Part shown: positions 51,021-60,407 of the stretch, piece after piece
Layout of the letters: every line of letters starts with the position of its first letter
How positions within the stretch are numbered: the stretch's first letter is position 1
Assembly (NCBI GenBank): GCA_963699085.1
Contig: CAVOTH010000004.1
Location: 558,001 to 622,000 of the forward strand
Reading direction: 5' to 3'
Length of the DNA: 64,000 nucleotides
Origin: Bog-756 sp963699085
GTDB lineage: Bacteria; Actinomycetota; Acidimicrobiia; Acidimicrobiales; RAAP-2
Program-made: the position numbers and the translations under genes
The notes under the pieces: generated by a model
What the model was told of the DNA's origin: nothing
Database searches by the model: none
Seen by the model: only the letters and a program-made list of their open reading frames with translations

Positions 51021-52347
51021 TTGAGCTCACGCTCCTATCTGTCGATCGGTGATGTCCTGACTCTGCTGCGCCAGGAATTCCCCGACGTCACCATTTCGAA
51101 GATCCGGTTTCTGGAGAGTCAGGGACTGGTCAATCCAGAGCGCACGCCATCGGGTTACCGCAAGTTCTACGAACATGACGTAGAGCGTCTCCGTTGGGTC
51201 CTTCGTCAACAGCGCGAGCACTTCCTGCCGCTGAAGGTGATCAAGGACCGCCTCGACGAGGACGCTAATGGCGCAGCGGCCGCTCCGGTGAAGGACAAGC
51301 AAGCCGGGGCCACGCCCACTGCGAGTGATTCGACCAGTGCCGAACCCGATGTGGCGACGACAGCCGAGGGGACCGCGGCCGCCACGGCCGCCACGGCCGC
51401 CACGGCCGCCACGGCCGCCACGGCCGCCACGGCCGCCACGGCCGCCCGGCGTGCCGCAGCCGCGCCGGCGACTGCGGCTGCAGCCGAGCGCGGCGGCACC
51501 CGAACCCTCCGATCAGGAACCGGTCCTGGTCGGGCAGCGGGCATCGTCGGTACGACGGACCGCCGAAGTCGAGTCCGCAACGCCGGAACCGTCGTCAGGA
51601 CCTCCACCGGAACCGTCGACGGCACTTCCCGGGATCGAGACCTCCGCCCGTACGAGCGCCGCCCCAATTCCTCCGGCAATGTCGTCGCCGCCGGTGGAGC
51701 GGGCCCATCGGGCAAATCTCGCCGCGCAGCCGGCCCGCCCAGTCGATGCCTCTGCGGCCAACGGATCGGGCCATGGCACGGCGACACGCGGCACGCCACC
51801 GATTCCCGAGCCGGCGGTTGCCGGTAAGGCCGCGGCGCGGGGGAGCCGCACTGCCAGCGGGGCAGCAGCGTCGTCGGCCCCGGCGGCGTCCGGTGCCATG
51901 GCCGATTCCCCTCCCATGGCCGATTCCCCTCCTGTGGCCGCGGCCGAGGAGACCGGCGCCATGGGTGGCGCCAGCCTCTCGCTCGAAGAGCTGACAGCGG
52001 CCAGTGGTCTGACCGCCGAGTTCGTCGGCGAGCTCCAGGAGTATGGACTCATCCGTGCTGGGGTCATCGGTGGAGTCGAGTACTTCGACGAGGAGGCCCT
52101 CATCGTGGCGAGCGTGGCGGCCAAGTTCGCCGCCTTCGGGATCGGGGCGAGGCATCTGCGCCTCTATCGGAACACCGCTGACCGCGAGGCCGGATTCATC
52201 GAGCAGATCGTCATTCCGATGGTCCGTCAGCGCAATCCTGAAGCCCGGGCCCGGGCCAATCAGACGGCCGATGATCTCGCTCGCCTCGGCCAGCAGCTCC
52301 ATGGCTCGCTCCTGCGGACGGCCCTGCGAGACCTGCTCAACGGGTGA
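51021..52347 (+). CDS. MerR-family regulator (FtsR-like), one frameshift
   Basis: DNA-binding regulator. The MerR helix-turn-helix is RSYLSIGDVLTLLRQEFPDV, SKIRFLESQGLVNPERTPSG and YRKFYEHDVERLRWVLRQQR. A long Ala/Pro/Thr-rich linker holds the 9-bp repeat. Near 51485 the frame shifts; the C-terminal domain (LSLEELTAASGLTAEFVGEL, EYGLIRAGVIGGVEYFDEEA, GARHLRLYRNTADREAGFIE) is in the next frame to 52347. This two-part layout is that of the actinobacterial MerR encoded beside garA. TTG at 51021 is the likeliest start. About 441 residues when bridged; the linker is far longer than needed and its exact frame is uncertain. Confidence 0.8.
51381..51443 (+). repeat. Seven 9-bp tandem repeats
   Basis: Seven perfect copies of gccacggcc, coding (Ala-Thr-Ala)x7 in the linker of the MerR protein. 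A unit of 9 keeps the frame, so copy-number change would lengthen or shorten the linker without disrupting translation. Confidence 0.95.
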
Positions 52348-52434
52348 ATCCCTCGCTTGTACCTTTGTCCCGGTGGGGATCGGGCGGACAGTGCGCCGTC
52401 ACGCCCGACGGTTGCTGCGAGTAGGTTTGGGTGC

Positions 52435-52962
52435 ATGGTCGAGGTGCGACTCCGTGCGGTTCGGGTGGATCTCCAGTCGAACACGCCGGTCCTGCTGCTC
52501 CAGGAGTCCGAGGGACTCGGTCGGACGCTCCCGATCTTCATCGGCGCACCCGAAGCGACGGCGATCGCCTTCGCGCTGCAGGGAATGGACACACCACGGC
52601 CGATGACCCACGATCTGATCCGTGATCTGCTCGAGGCTCTCGATGCAGATGTGGTCCGGGTTGTGGTCACTGAACTGAAGACCAGCACCTACTACGCCGA
52701 GATCGTCCTCCTCCAGGGTGGTCGCGAGGTACCGGTCTCCTCGCGTCCGTCCGACGCGGTGGCTGTGGCCGTCCGGACCGGTGCCCCCCTCTTCGTGGCC
52801 GACGATCTCATGGACGCCGAGGGCATCATGTTGGCGGTGGACGAAGAGGACGAGTCCGAAGACGAGGACGATGAGGTCGACGAGTCCGGCAACCCCGAGG
52901 AGATCGTCGGCGAATTCCGAAGCTTCCTGGACAGAATCCGGCCCGAGGACTTCTCCTCCTGA
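52435..52962 (+). CDS. Bifunctional nuclease family protein (DUF151)
   Basis: 175 residues matching the BFN/DUF151 family: VEVRLRAVRVDLQSNTPVLL, GRTLPIFIGAPEATAIAFAL, PRPMTHDLIRDLLEALDADV, TYYAEIVLLQGGREVPVSSR with PSDAVAVAVRTGAPLFVADD. An acidic stretch near the C-terminus (DEEDESEDEDDEVDES) precedes EFRSFLDRIRPEDF. Plant homologues cleave DNA and RNA; the bacterial role is unclear. Follows the MerR gene as in mycobacteria. The second MerR gene that usually comes next is absent. Confidence 0.92.
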   Translation: MVEVRLRAVRVDLQSNTPVLLLQESEGLGRTLPIFIGAPEATAIAFALQGMDTPRPMTHDLIRDLLEALDADVVRVVVTELKTSTYYAEIVLLQGGREVPVSSRPSDAVAVAVRTGAPLFVADDLMDAEGIMLAVDEEDESEDEDDEVDESGNPEEIVGEFRSFLDRIRPEDFSS

Positions 52963-53001
52963 CGGCGGCCGGGGCGAACTCCGGCGAACCGTCAGACGCG
53001 G

Positions 53002-53073
53002 ATGGTCTGGCGGGCTGTGCGGCTGATGATCCGGCCAACTGTGCGGCGGATGGTCGGGCGAACAGCGCGGTGG
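53002..53073. repeat. Three degenerate 24-bp tandem repeats
   Basis: Units start at 53002, 53026 and 53050, each beginning atg(g/a)tc and containing the core (t/a)g(t/c)gcgg. They lie in the gap between the convergent nuclease and AcuI-type genes. One plus-strand frame is open through them but too short and basic to be a convincing gene. Confidence 0.6.
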
Positions 53074-53091
53074 CCGATCGTCTGTCGCAGA

Positions 53092-54135
53092 TCAGCCGCC
53101 CGGGCGCACCAGCATCCGACCCCGTACCTTGCCGGCCAGGATGGCATCGAGCACTGGCGCCAGCCCGTTGAGGCCGACCTCGCCTTCGACAAGTGAGTCA
53201 AGGACGTCTGTGGGGAACGATGCCGCCATCTCGACCCACACCGACCGTCGCTCGTCGATGGGCGTCTCGACGGTGTCGATGCCCACCAGTGCGATGTTGC
53301 GCACGATGAAGGGGTAGACCGTCGTCTCGAACGTCGAGCCGCCGGTCAGTCCGCTGGCCGCCACCGCGGCTCCATAGCGCAGGGTCCGGAGCACGGCGGC
53401 CAATGTCGGGCCACCTACACAGTCGACGGCACCCGCCCACCGTTCGGGTCCGAGCGTGCGTTCCGGAGTCACCACCAGGTCACCCCGGCCGATGACATCG
53501 GTAGCGCCCAGTGCCAGCAGGTAGTCGCGTTCTGATGTCCGGCCGGTGGAGGCCACCACCTCGTATCCCCGTGCTGCGCACAACGCGACCGCCATGCCCC
53601 CGACACCCCCGGCGGCCCCGGTAACCAGGACGGGACCGTCGCCGGGACGGAGCCCGTGGTGCTCGAGCCGGTGGAGCGACAGGGCAGCGGTGAACCCGGC
53701 GGTCCCGAGCGCTGCCGCCCGCCGCGGGGTCAGGTCGTCGGGGAGCGGGACCACCCAGCCGGACGGGACCCGCGCGTACCGGGCGAAGCCGCCGTGGCGG
53801 GCGACCCCGAGGTCGTAGCCGTGCACGACGACGGTGGATCCGACGGTGACCGACGGGGAGTCGGAGGCCACCACGTTCCCGACCAGGTCGACTCCGGGAA
53901 CCAGTGGCGACGTGCGCGCCACCCGGTTACCGGGACGGGTGACCATCCCGTCCTTGTAGTTGACGGCCGACCAGACGACCTCGACGACGACGTCGCCCTC
54001 GGGTAGATCGTCGAGGGAGAGCTGGGTGACGCCGGAACGAAGATCGTCCCCCTCACCGGTTACCAGGAACGCTTCGAAGGGGGCGTCGACGTCGGTGCCG
54101 GCCGAGCCGGGCCTGGTCGCAGGGGACGGGGTCAT
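53092..54135 (-). CDS. acuI: AcuI/YhdH-type NADPH:enoyl (acrylyl-CoA) reductase
   Basis: Medium-chain reductase of the zinc-independent YhdH/AcuI group, which reduces acrylyl-CoA to propionyl-CoA in known members. Seen: FEAFLVTGEGDDLRSGVTQL, VWSAVNYKDGMVTRPGNRVA (the NYKD motif), PLVPGVDLVGNVVAS, GTAGFTAALSLHRLEHHGLR, the nucleotide-binding VLVTGAAGGVGGMAVALCAA and SGLTGGSTFETTVYPFIVRN. No zinc ligands. ATG at 54135. 347 residues. Divergent from the S9 remnant by 21 nt. Substrate in this organism is inferred from family. Confidence 0.88.
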   Translation of the reverse strand: MTPSPATRPGSAGTDVDAPFEAFLVTGEGDDLRSGVTQLSLDDLPEGDVVVEVVWSAVNYKDGMVTRPGNRVARTSPLVPGVDLVGNVVASDSPSVTVGSTVVVHGYDLGVARHGGFARYARVPSGWVVPLPDDLTPRRAAALGTAGFTAALSLHRLEHHGLRPGDGPVLVTGAAGGVGGMAVALCAARGYEVVASTGRTSERDYLLALGATDVIGRGDLVVTPERTLGPERWAGAVDCVGGPTLAAVLRTLRYGAAVAASGLTGGSTFETTVYPFIVRNIALVGIDTVETPIDERRSVWVEMAASFPTDVLDSLVEGEVGLNGLAPVLDAILAGKVRGRMLVRPGG

Positions 54136-54156
54136 TGCAGGTACCGTACAGATTCC

Positions 54157-54696
54157 ATGACGATCGAGGACGCCACCGGAGCCAGACCGCCGCCGACCGG
54201 GCCTCCACCGACCGACGTCTGGTCGGGTTGGTGGCCCTCGCCGTGGACGGCTGCCCAGGTGGCGGCCGGCAAGGTGTCCCGTAGGGGACTGATGGCCGAC
54301 GGAGGAACCGTCTACCGGTGCGAGTCCCGTCCCGACCAGGGCGGCCACCAGGTCGTCGTGGCGACCGATCCCTCTGATCCCTCTGATCGTTCCGATCCCT
54401 CCGGCCCGTTGCCCGGAACCGAGCCCACCTACCCGGACCGGTCCCCGATCAATCACCCCGGCGATCTGGTCGGTCGGGTTCTGCTGCTCCAGAGGTTGGT
54501 GGACCCGGTGGTGCCTGTGAGCCAGGCCGAGCGATTCGCCGGTGAGCTTCGATCGGGCGGGGCGGACTGCCGGCTCGTGGTACTCGACGGCGTGGCCCAC
54601 GGCTTCCGGCGGGCCGAGACGATCGAGGCTGCACTCACCACCGAGCTCGACATCTACCGCCAACTGTTCTCTCCGGGAGAGCGTGATGGGCGCTGA
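54157..54696 (+). pseudogene. S9 prolyl-oligopeptidase remnant, internally deleted
   Basis: 179 residues joining the two ends of a peptidase normally over 600 residues long. Residues 20-70 (WSGWWPSPWTAAQVAAGKVS, YRCESRPDQGGHQVVV) match the start of the S9 beta-propeller. From about residue 98 (DRSPINHPGDLVGRVLLLQ, PVVPVSQAERFAGEL, VAHGFRRAETIEAALTTELD) they match the last part of the hydrolase domain. The middle, including the catalytic Ser (GxSxGG), is gone, and the expected Asp motif GLDDPVVP reads RLVDPVVP. The junction carries imperfect 9-bp repeats (gatccctct type, about 54368-54403). The frame is intact, so a short product is possible, but peptidase activity is not. Confidence 0.7.
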
Positions 54697-56144
54697 CCGC
54701 CCGCAGGTCGTGCGTGGAATATGGCACTCGTCGTTGGATTGGCTCCGCTCGCTGACAGCGGACGGCCGTGACGCGTTCTTGTACGGGGCTTCTGCGCTCT
54801 TTGCCGGCGTAACGGCCGTGAGCATGCGGATCCCCCTGTATCGCGAGTGGGGACGGCTGTCCGTCGGCCCCTACGCGGCGGCCACGGCGCTGATGCTTGT
54901 GGTCGCCCTGGTTCGCCGGTCCAGGCGGAGCTCGGCCGGGGACGACGCCGGTGCCCAAGACCGTCCCGGTCGTGGGTGGCGGGCCGCTCGGCTGGTGGCC
55001 TTCGTCATCGTCCTGTTCGGGGCCACCGTGGTGCCGCTCGCCCTCGAAGTGGTGTGGGCCAGCGAGGGCGATGCCGCCGCCCATGTCCAACCCGAGGTGT
55101 TGGTGGTGGAGCGGGCCGGGATCCGGGCCGCTCACGGTCAGGATCCCTATCAGGTGGTCGACCGTAACGGCCGCATCCTGATCCGCCAGAGCGCGATTCC
55201 AGTTTATGAGCTCTACTACCCGTACCTGCCCGGGATGGTGGTGTTCGGCTACTCGAGCGGGAGCAAGGTGGAGGCTCGCCTCACCGACGCCAGGATCCAA
55301 TTCCTCCTGTTCACGATCATCGTGACCGTCATCGCCCTCAGCCGGGTACGGCCGCGCACGGATGCCCGGACGCGTGCCTTCCAGGTGCTGACCGTCCTGC
55401 CCACCGCCGCGCTCCCGCTGGCCACCGGCGGGGATGACATGCCGGTGGTGGCGCTCATGCTGCTGGGGCTGGTCGCGCTCCAGAGACGACGACCGGTGCT
55501 GGCCGGCCTCGCGCTCGGGGCGGCCAGCACCCTGAAGTTCACGGCGTGGCCGATTGTCGTCCTGGCCGCGTTCGCCGCGTCCGATCTTCAGCGTCGCCGG
55601 ACGGTCGGCCGCTACGTCATTGCTGTCCTGGCCGTGGTGGTGCCGGTGGTGGTGCCGGTCGCGCTCCACAATCCGTCGGCGTTCATCGACAACGTGGTCC
55701 GCTTCCCGCTCGGCCTCGCCGGGGTGGCCTCGCCCGCGGCCAGTGCGCTACCCGGCCACATCCTGGTGTCGTGGTTCCCGGGGATCCACCGGCCCTACGT
55801 GGTCGTGGTCGGCATCATCGGCCTCGCCGTACTGGTGCGCTATGTGTGGCGGCACCCACCGCGTGACGGCCGCAGAGGTGGCCCGGCTCACCGGGTGGGT
55901 CATGTTCGTGGCGATCATGGTGGCGCCGGCCACCCGGGTGGGCTACCTGCTCTATCCGATCAACCTGTTCGTGTGGGCCTGGATGTTCAGACGATCGTCC
56001 GACCCGGCCGATGAGATCGACCTGTCCGCCGACGGGGATGAGGACAGCGCTCAGTTGCCGTCCGGGGTCTGGATCACCTCGACCGAGTACGGCGTGGTCC
56101 CGGTAGGTGTGGTGGGGGACACCACGACACCGGTCTCCCAGTAG
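54686..56144 (+). CDS. GT87-like integral membrane glycosyltransferase, one frameshift
   Basis: Multi-pass membrane protein (about 9-10 hydrophobic segments) resembling DUF2029/GT87 polyprenyl-phosphate mannosyltransferases: YPYLPGMVVFGYSSG, PLATGGDDMPVVALMLLGLV, LAGLALGAASTLKFTAWPIV (the ASxxKxTAWP motif) and SALPGHILVSWFPGIHRP. Near 55858 the frame shifts; VTAAEVARLTGWVMFVAIMV, RVGYLLYPINLFVWAWMF and an acidic tail continue in the next frame to 56144. ATG at 54686 overlaps the S9 remnant by 11 nt. The tail overlaps the convergent gene by about 94 nt, so the real stop may be earlier. Confidence 0.75.
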
Positions 56145-56726
56145 AAGCCGTCCGCGCTGCCACGCTTGGCCAGGACCTCGGTGGTGCCGAGGGTGCCTTG
56201 GGGGGCGGCACCGGTGAAAATGACCTGCCAGCCGGAATCCTTCAGAAGCAGGGAGAAGGCCGACACCACCTGGTCCTGGGAGAGCTGGCTGGTGAACTTG
56301 ACGGTGCGATCGAACTGGGCGGTGTTCTGGTCGGAGTTGATGGTTCCGGTGACCACGGACTTCTGGGGTACACCGAGGTTCCCGAGGATGTCGGCGGGCG
56401 GCTGCTGGTCGCTCACGATGGTGCGGAGTTTGACCGATCCGGGCGCCAGCGCCACCGTGGTTCCGTCGGGCAGGGTCACCTGACGCAACGTGAAGCTCGG
56501 ACTGGGACCGCTGCTGAATGCGGTGGCCACGACTCCGCCGATGAGAATGAGCACGGCGAGCCCCAGGACGATCAGAGCCGGACCCTTTACCGACATCGGC
56601 TCGTACCCGCGCCCGACGGCCGTCGTCGGCTGCGGATCGTCGGTTCCGGTACCTGCTCCGGTTCCCGTTTCGTCGACCGGTCGGGACGGCTCCGTCCGAT
56701 GCGACGGTGTCGGACGACGTGGTCAT
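56051..56726 (-). CDS. Membrane-anchored hypothetical protein
   Basis: The secure part starts at the ATG at 56596: one membrane anchor (GPALIVLGLAVLILIGGVVA) and an extracytoplasmic domain of about 150 residues (FTLRQVTLPDGTTVALAPGS, QPPADILGNLGVPQKSVVTG, QLSQDQVVSAFSLLLKDSGW). Upstream the same frame reads ETGTGAGTGTDDPQPTTAVG with RGYEP, which looks coding, and an ATG at 56726 in the neighbouring frame gives TTSSDTVASDGAVPTG. A frameshift near 56675 would join them, giving an about 224-residue protein. Function unknown. Confidence 0.62.
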
Positions 56727-56732
56727 GCCCAC

Positions 56733-57108
56733 ATGCTATCGGCGGCACGGATGTGCTCCGCTGCGGCAGGAGGTACCCCCGAGCGGTCTGGGGGAACACC
56801 CAGCGGATCGAAGAAATGCACCTTCGGGTTGCACTTTGGCGGTTTCAACTTCCGAAGAATTCCATTTACTTACCACGCAGAGGAGCGTGACAATCACTCC
56901 AAGTGAAATGAGTTCACCAGCTGTTTACATTGGGGTCGCAATCGCTCACAATGCTGACGTCGATCACGGCGTTTCGCCCTGATCCGGCCAGAGGGGGTCC
57001 GGTCGAGGTCAGATTGGACAGCACCAGTTGTACCGGGGGATTCCGGGGGAGCCAGAGGCCGGGTCTTAGGATCCGGCCTTTGGCGCGCCCGGGGGAGGTG
57101 GGCGGAGG
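56733..57108. other. Gene-free, lower-GC interval
   Basis: 376 nt with no supported gene. The part at about 56810-56960 is clearly less GC-rich than both flanks and contains the inverted repeat GTGAA-N5-TTCAC at 56903-56917. It separates the nearly error-free upstream region from the heavily frameshifted thi/gltB region. Confidence 0.5.
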
Positions 57109-57996
57109 CTACCGGGTCGACCAGCCGAACGGATCGAGCGGTCCGTGACCCCGACCGAGATCCCAGCCGGCTGCGCCGATCAGAGCGTCGTGTACGAACC
57201 CCCTGGCCCCTGAGACGGCAGTTGGCACGTCGGCCCCCCGGGCCAGCATGGCGGCGACCGCCGAGGCCAGGCTGCAACCGGTCCCGTGATTGTTGCGGGT
57301 GACGACCCGCGTGTCGTCGAGCACCCGGACGTCAGCGCCATCGAAGAGGACGTCGGCCACGCGGTCGGGTGCGGGACCGGGCCTTCCGCATGCACACCTG
57401 GCAGGTGGCCGCCCTTGACCAGCACCCACCGGGGCCCGAGGTCGTGAATCCGGTTGGCCAGGTCGACCATGGAATCGACATCGGCTGCGCCGATCCACGG
57501 GTTCGACATCGGCCAGGATCGCCGCCTCGAACAGGTTCGGGGTGACCACCAGCGCATGGGGAACCAGGTGGTGGCGGTAGGCGTCGACCGCCTCGTCGTC
57601 CAGTAGCCGTCGGCCGGTCGAGGTCACCATCACCGGGTCGACCACCAGCGCCAGCAGTTCGCCGGCCGCGGCCCGCTCGGCTATCAGCCGGACCGTGCGA
57701 GGTCACGGCAAGCATGCCCGTCTTGACCGCGGCTACGGGAAGTCGTCGAGCACGGCGCTGATCTGTGCGTCCACCACGGCGGTGGGCACCGGGTGGACGG
57801 CGGTGACCTCGGCGGTGTTCTGGGCGGTGACCGCGGTCACCACGGTGGTGGCGAATACTCCGAGGGCACTCATCGCCTTGAGATCGGCCTGGATGCCCGG
57901 CTCCGGCCCCCGAGTCGGAGCCGGCGATGGTCAGGGCGACCGGGGGCGAGGCCGCCCGTCGTCCGTCCGGCCGGTCAGCGGCGCCCGGCCTTCACG
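57109..57996 (-). CDS. thiD: Hydroxymethylpyrimidine (phosphate) kinase, multiple frameshifts
   Basis: Phosphorylates HMP to HMP-PP in thiamine synthesis. Pieces in order: VALTIAGSDSGAGAG, IQADLKAMSALGVFATTVVT, AVTAQNTAEVTAVHPVPTAV, KTGMLAVT, LVVDPVMVTSTGRRLLDDEA, LVVTPNLFEAAILAD, RWVLVKGGH and NNHGTGCSLASAVAAMLARG (anion-hole GTGCSLAS). At least five frame changes are needed. One is instructive: GAGAG and IQADLK are joined by restoring the usual coding after a run read as GGG in gccgggcatcc, a typical homopolymer indel. Last gene of thiO-thiS-thiG-thiD. The start is uncertain, near the thiG stop. Confidence 0.8.
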
Positions 57997-58782
57997 GTCC
58001 GACCATGCCCTCGAAGGACGAGGACGCTTCGGCCACGAACCGCCGGGTGATCCGTCCGGCCCGTCGGGCGGCGCGCCCGGCCGACCACCGCGTCGCGCAT
58101 GGCGGCGGCCATGCAGCCCGGGATCCTCGGCCCGGGTGACGGCCGTGGCCACCAGGACGGCGCTGCAGCCGAGCTCCATGGCCAGGCAGGCGTCAGAGGC
58201 GGTCCCGATGCCGGCGTCGAGGATCACCGGCACGCCCGCCTGCTCGACGATCAACTCGATGTTGTGGGGGTTGCGGATGCCGAGTCCGCTGCCGATGGGC
58301 GAGCCCAGCGGCATGACCGCCGCGCAGCCGACCTGCTCGAGCCGGCGGGCTACCACCGGGTCATCGCCACAGTAGGGAAGGACGACGAACCCGTCGTCCA
58401 CCAACTGCTCGGCCGCATCGACCAACTCGATCGGGTCGGGAAGGAGGGTCCGGTCGTCCCCGATCACCTCGAGCTTGACCCAGTCGGTGGCGAACGCTTC
58501 ACGGGCCAGCCGGGCGGTCTGCACGGCATCGGCCGCGGTGAAGCAGCCGGCGGTGTTCGGGCAGGATCCGGATGCCGAGGCCGTCCAGCAGGTCGACCAG
58601 CGAATACCGGGTGGTCGGGTCGACCCGGCGGACGGCCACGGTGGCCAGCGCTGTGCCCGATGCCTCGAGCGCACGCGGCCAGCGACTCGGGGCTGGTCAT
58701 ACCCCCGGTGCCCGAGTAGCAGACGCGACCCGAGCGCGGTGCCGGCGATCACGAACGGGTCCGGTGCGGCGTTGGCGGTCAT
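57992..58782 (-). CDS. thiG: Thiazole synthase, multiple frameshifts
   Basis: Builds the thiazole phosphate ring from DXP, ThiS-thiocarboxylate and dehydroglycine. From the ATG at 58782: DPFVIAGTALGSRLLLG, then in other frames MTSPESLAACA and the DPTTRYSLVDLLDGLGIRI-type segment, then NTAGCFTAADAVQTARLARE, WVKLEVIGDDRTLLPDPIEL, VLPYCGDDPVVARRLEQVGC, MPLGSPIGSGLGIRNPHNIE and VPVILDAGIGTASDACLAME. The C-terminus (RITRRFVAEASSSFEGMVGP) is again in another frame, to the TGA at 57992-57994. The central 150 residues are intact. Confidence 0.85.
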
Positions 58783-58825
58783 CGTCCGCCACGGTACCCC
58801 TGGACGGGCCCGGACCGGCCGCCGC

Positions 58826-59023
58826 TCAGCCGCCGGCAGCGGCGGTCACGATCTCGACGGTCGTCGCCCGGTGCGATCGTCGTCGGTCCCAGGTGCTCCT
58901 CGGCACCACGTCGCCGTCCACGGCGACGGCCACCCCGCGCGGGGACGGGCACAGGCGGCCACCAGGTCGGCCACGGTGGTACCCGGCGAGCGCCGGGGAG
59001 GGCTCGCCGTTGACGGTGGTCAC
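58826..59023 (-). CDS. thiS: Sulfur carrier protein ThiS, frameshifted
   Basis: Ubiquitin-fold sulfur carrier for thiazole formation. GTG at 59023 gives TTVNGEPSPALAG; GTTVADLVAAC is in a second frame; CPSPRGVAVAVDGDVVPRST with WD returns to the first; RTTIAPGDD is in another; and VEIVTAAAGG closes with the essential C-terminal Gly-Gly. About 65 residues. The shifts cancel, so the annotated frame is open end to end but reads nonsense in two segments. Sits between thiO and thiG as expected. Confidence 0.82.
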   Translation of the reverse strand: MTTVNGEPSPALAGYHRGRPGGRLCPSPRGVAVAVDGDVVPRSTWDRRRSHRATTVEIVTAAAGG

Positions 59024-59046
59024 CGGGCCCGGACCCGGCCGCGGAG

Positions 59047-60224
59047 TCAGTCATGCCCGGTCGCCGAGGACGACCGGGGCGGGCGACGAAGCGGTCGGGC
59101 CGGAACGCGGCGAAGGCCCGGCACCGGGCCCGTCGTCTCACCGGTGAGCAGCCCCACCACCTCGTCGGCGGTGAGCGGGGCCAGCAGGATGCCGTTGCGG
59201 AAGTGGCCGGTGGCCACCACCAGTCCCTCGATCGTGCGTGGCACCCGACCAGAGGGCCGTTGTCGGGCGATCCCGGTCGGAGCCCGGAGGCAGTCTCGAC
59301 CAATGCGTACTCGTCCAGGGCGGGGACGATCGCGCCGGGCGTCGTCGAGCAGGTCGACCGAGCCCGCCGAGGGGGACCGAATTGTCGTATCCCCGCTCCT
59401 CCATGGTCGCCCCGACCACCAGCCCACCGTCGTCGCGGGGCACCAGGTAGCAGGTCCGCCCATGGACGAGCGCCCGCACCGTGCGGCGCAGTCGCGGCGA
59501 TCCCGGAGGGGCCTGCAGGCGGACGGTGACGCCCCGGACCGGTCGCACCGGGGGGCGCGCACCGACGGGCAGGCCGTCGAGATCGCCCGACCGGCTGCCG
59601 GCGGCCACCACCACCGCACCGGCGCTCGAGCCGGTCGCCGCCCGCCAGGGTCGACGGCACCGGCGCGACCGTGGACCACCTCAACCCGGGCGACTTCGTC
59701 GGCCATCGATGCGACGCCGGCGACCCGGCAGGCCTCCACCAGGGCGGTGACCGCGGCCCGGTTGTCGACCTGGTGGTCGTCGGGGAGGTCCGCGCCCGCC
59801 GCTGACCCCGGGTGCGAGCAGGGGCTCGGCGTCCCGGCATGCCCGGGCTCCCAGCCGTTCGGCGGCCAAGCCGATGGCCTGGTGGAAGGCGAGGACCCGG
59901 TCGGTGGCGGACCGGTCGGACGGGTCGCCGGCCACCAGGAGGGTCCCGTCGGCCCGGAAGTGCACGTCCATCCCCGATGCGGCTTCCAGCCGACCGGCGA
60001 ATCCGGGCCAGGCCCGGACGCCGGCCACGTTGAGGGCGGCCAGGGCCTCCTCGCCGAAGTGGGCCTCGGCCACCGGGGCCAGCATGCCGGCCGCCGCCCA
60101 CGAGGAGCCTTGCCCGGGTCGCGGGATCGACCAGGGCCACGTCGAGCTGGGCTGCCGCCGCCCGCCAGGCGATGGCCAGGCCGATGATGCCGCCGCCGAC
60201 GACCACGACGTCATAGGGTCGCAC
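59047..60224 (-). CDS. thiO: Glycine oxidase ThiO, multiple frameshifts
   Basis: FAD enzyme that makes dehydroglycine for ThiG. Start GTG 60224: RPYDVVVVGGGIIGLAIAWR (FAD motif) and LDVALVDPATR, then in other frames GSSWAAAGMLAPVAEAHFGE, MDVHFRADGTLLVAGD, AVTALVEACRVAGV-type sequence, VHGRTCYLVPRDDGGLVVGA, TMEERGYDNSVPLGGL and the C-terminal GHFRNGILLAPLTADEVVGL, ending at 59047. At least four frame changes. The nearby thiS and thiG support ThiO over other DAO-family oxidases. Confidence 0.8.
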
Positions 60225-60407
60225 CGGTGGGGCCGGGGCGGCATGGGGCCATGCTACGGCCGGCGGACCGCGGCCCCGGTGCAGGGACCGGATCGGGCCA
60301 GGACTGGTGGAGTCAGCCTGGCGTGGGGACCGTGTACACTCGTCGGACCACGCAAGGGCCAACGTCGTCCCGCGCGGGGAGATCCACTTCTCACCTGGAG
60401 CGACCCG

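Noticed and set aside
51381..51443. CRISPR-like array
   Set aside because: The units are 9 bp and contiguous with no spacers; a simple coding tandem repeat. No CRISPR array was seen anywhere in the window.
56930..57148. Small plus-strand open frame between the anchored protein and thiD
   Set aside because: No ribosome site, no homology, and it runs into the 3' end of thiD.
60225..60407. TPP riboswitch ahead of thiO on the minus strand
   Set aside because: A GGCTGA-like and a GATCCGG-like stretch occur, but the conserved CTGAGA and the downstream core are missing; similarity is no better than chance in this GC-rich DNA.
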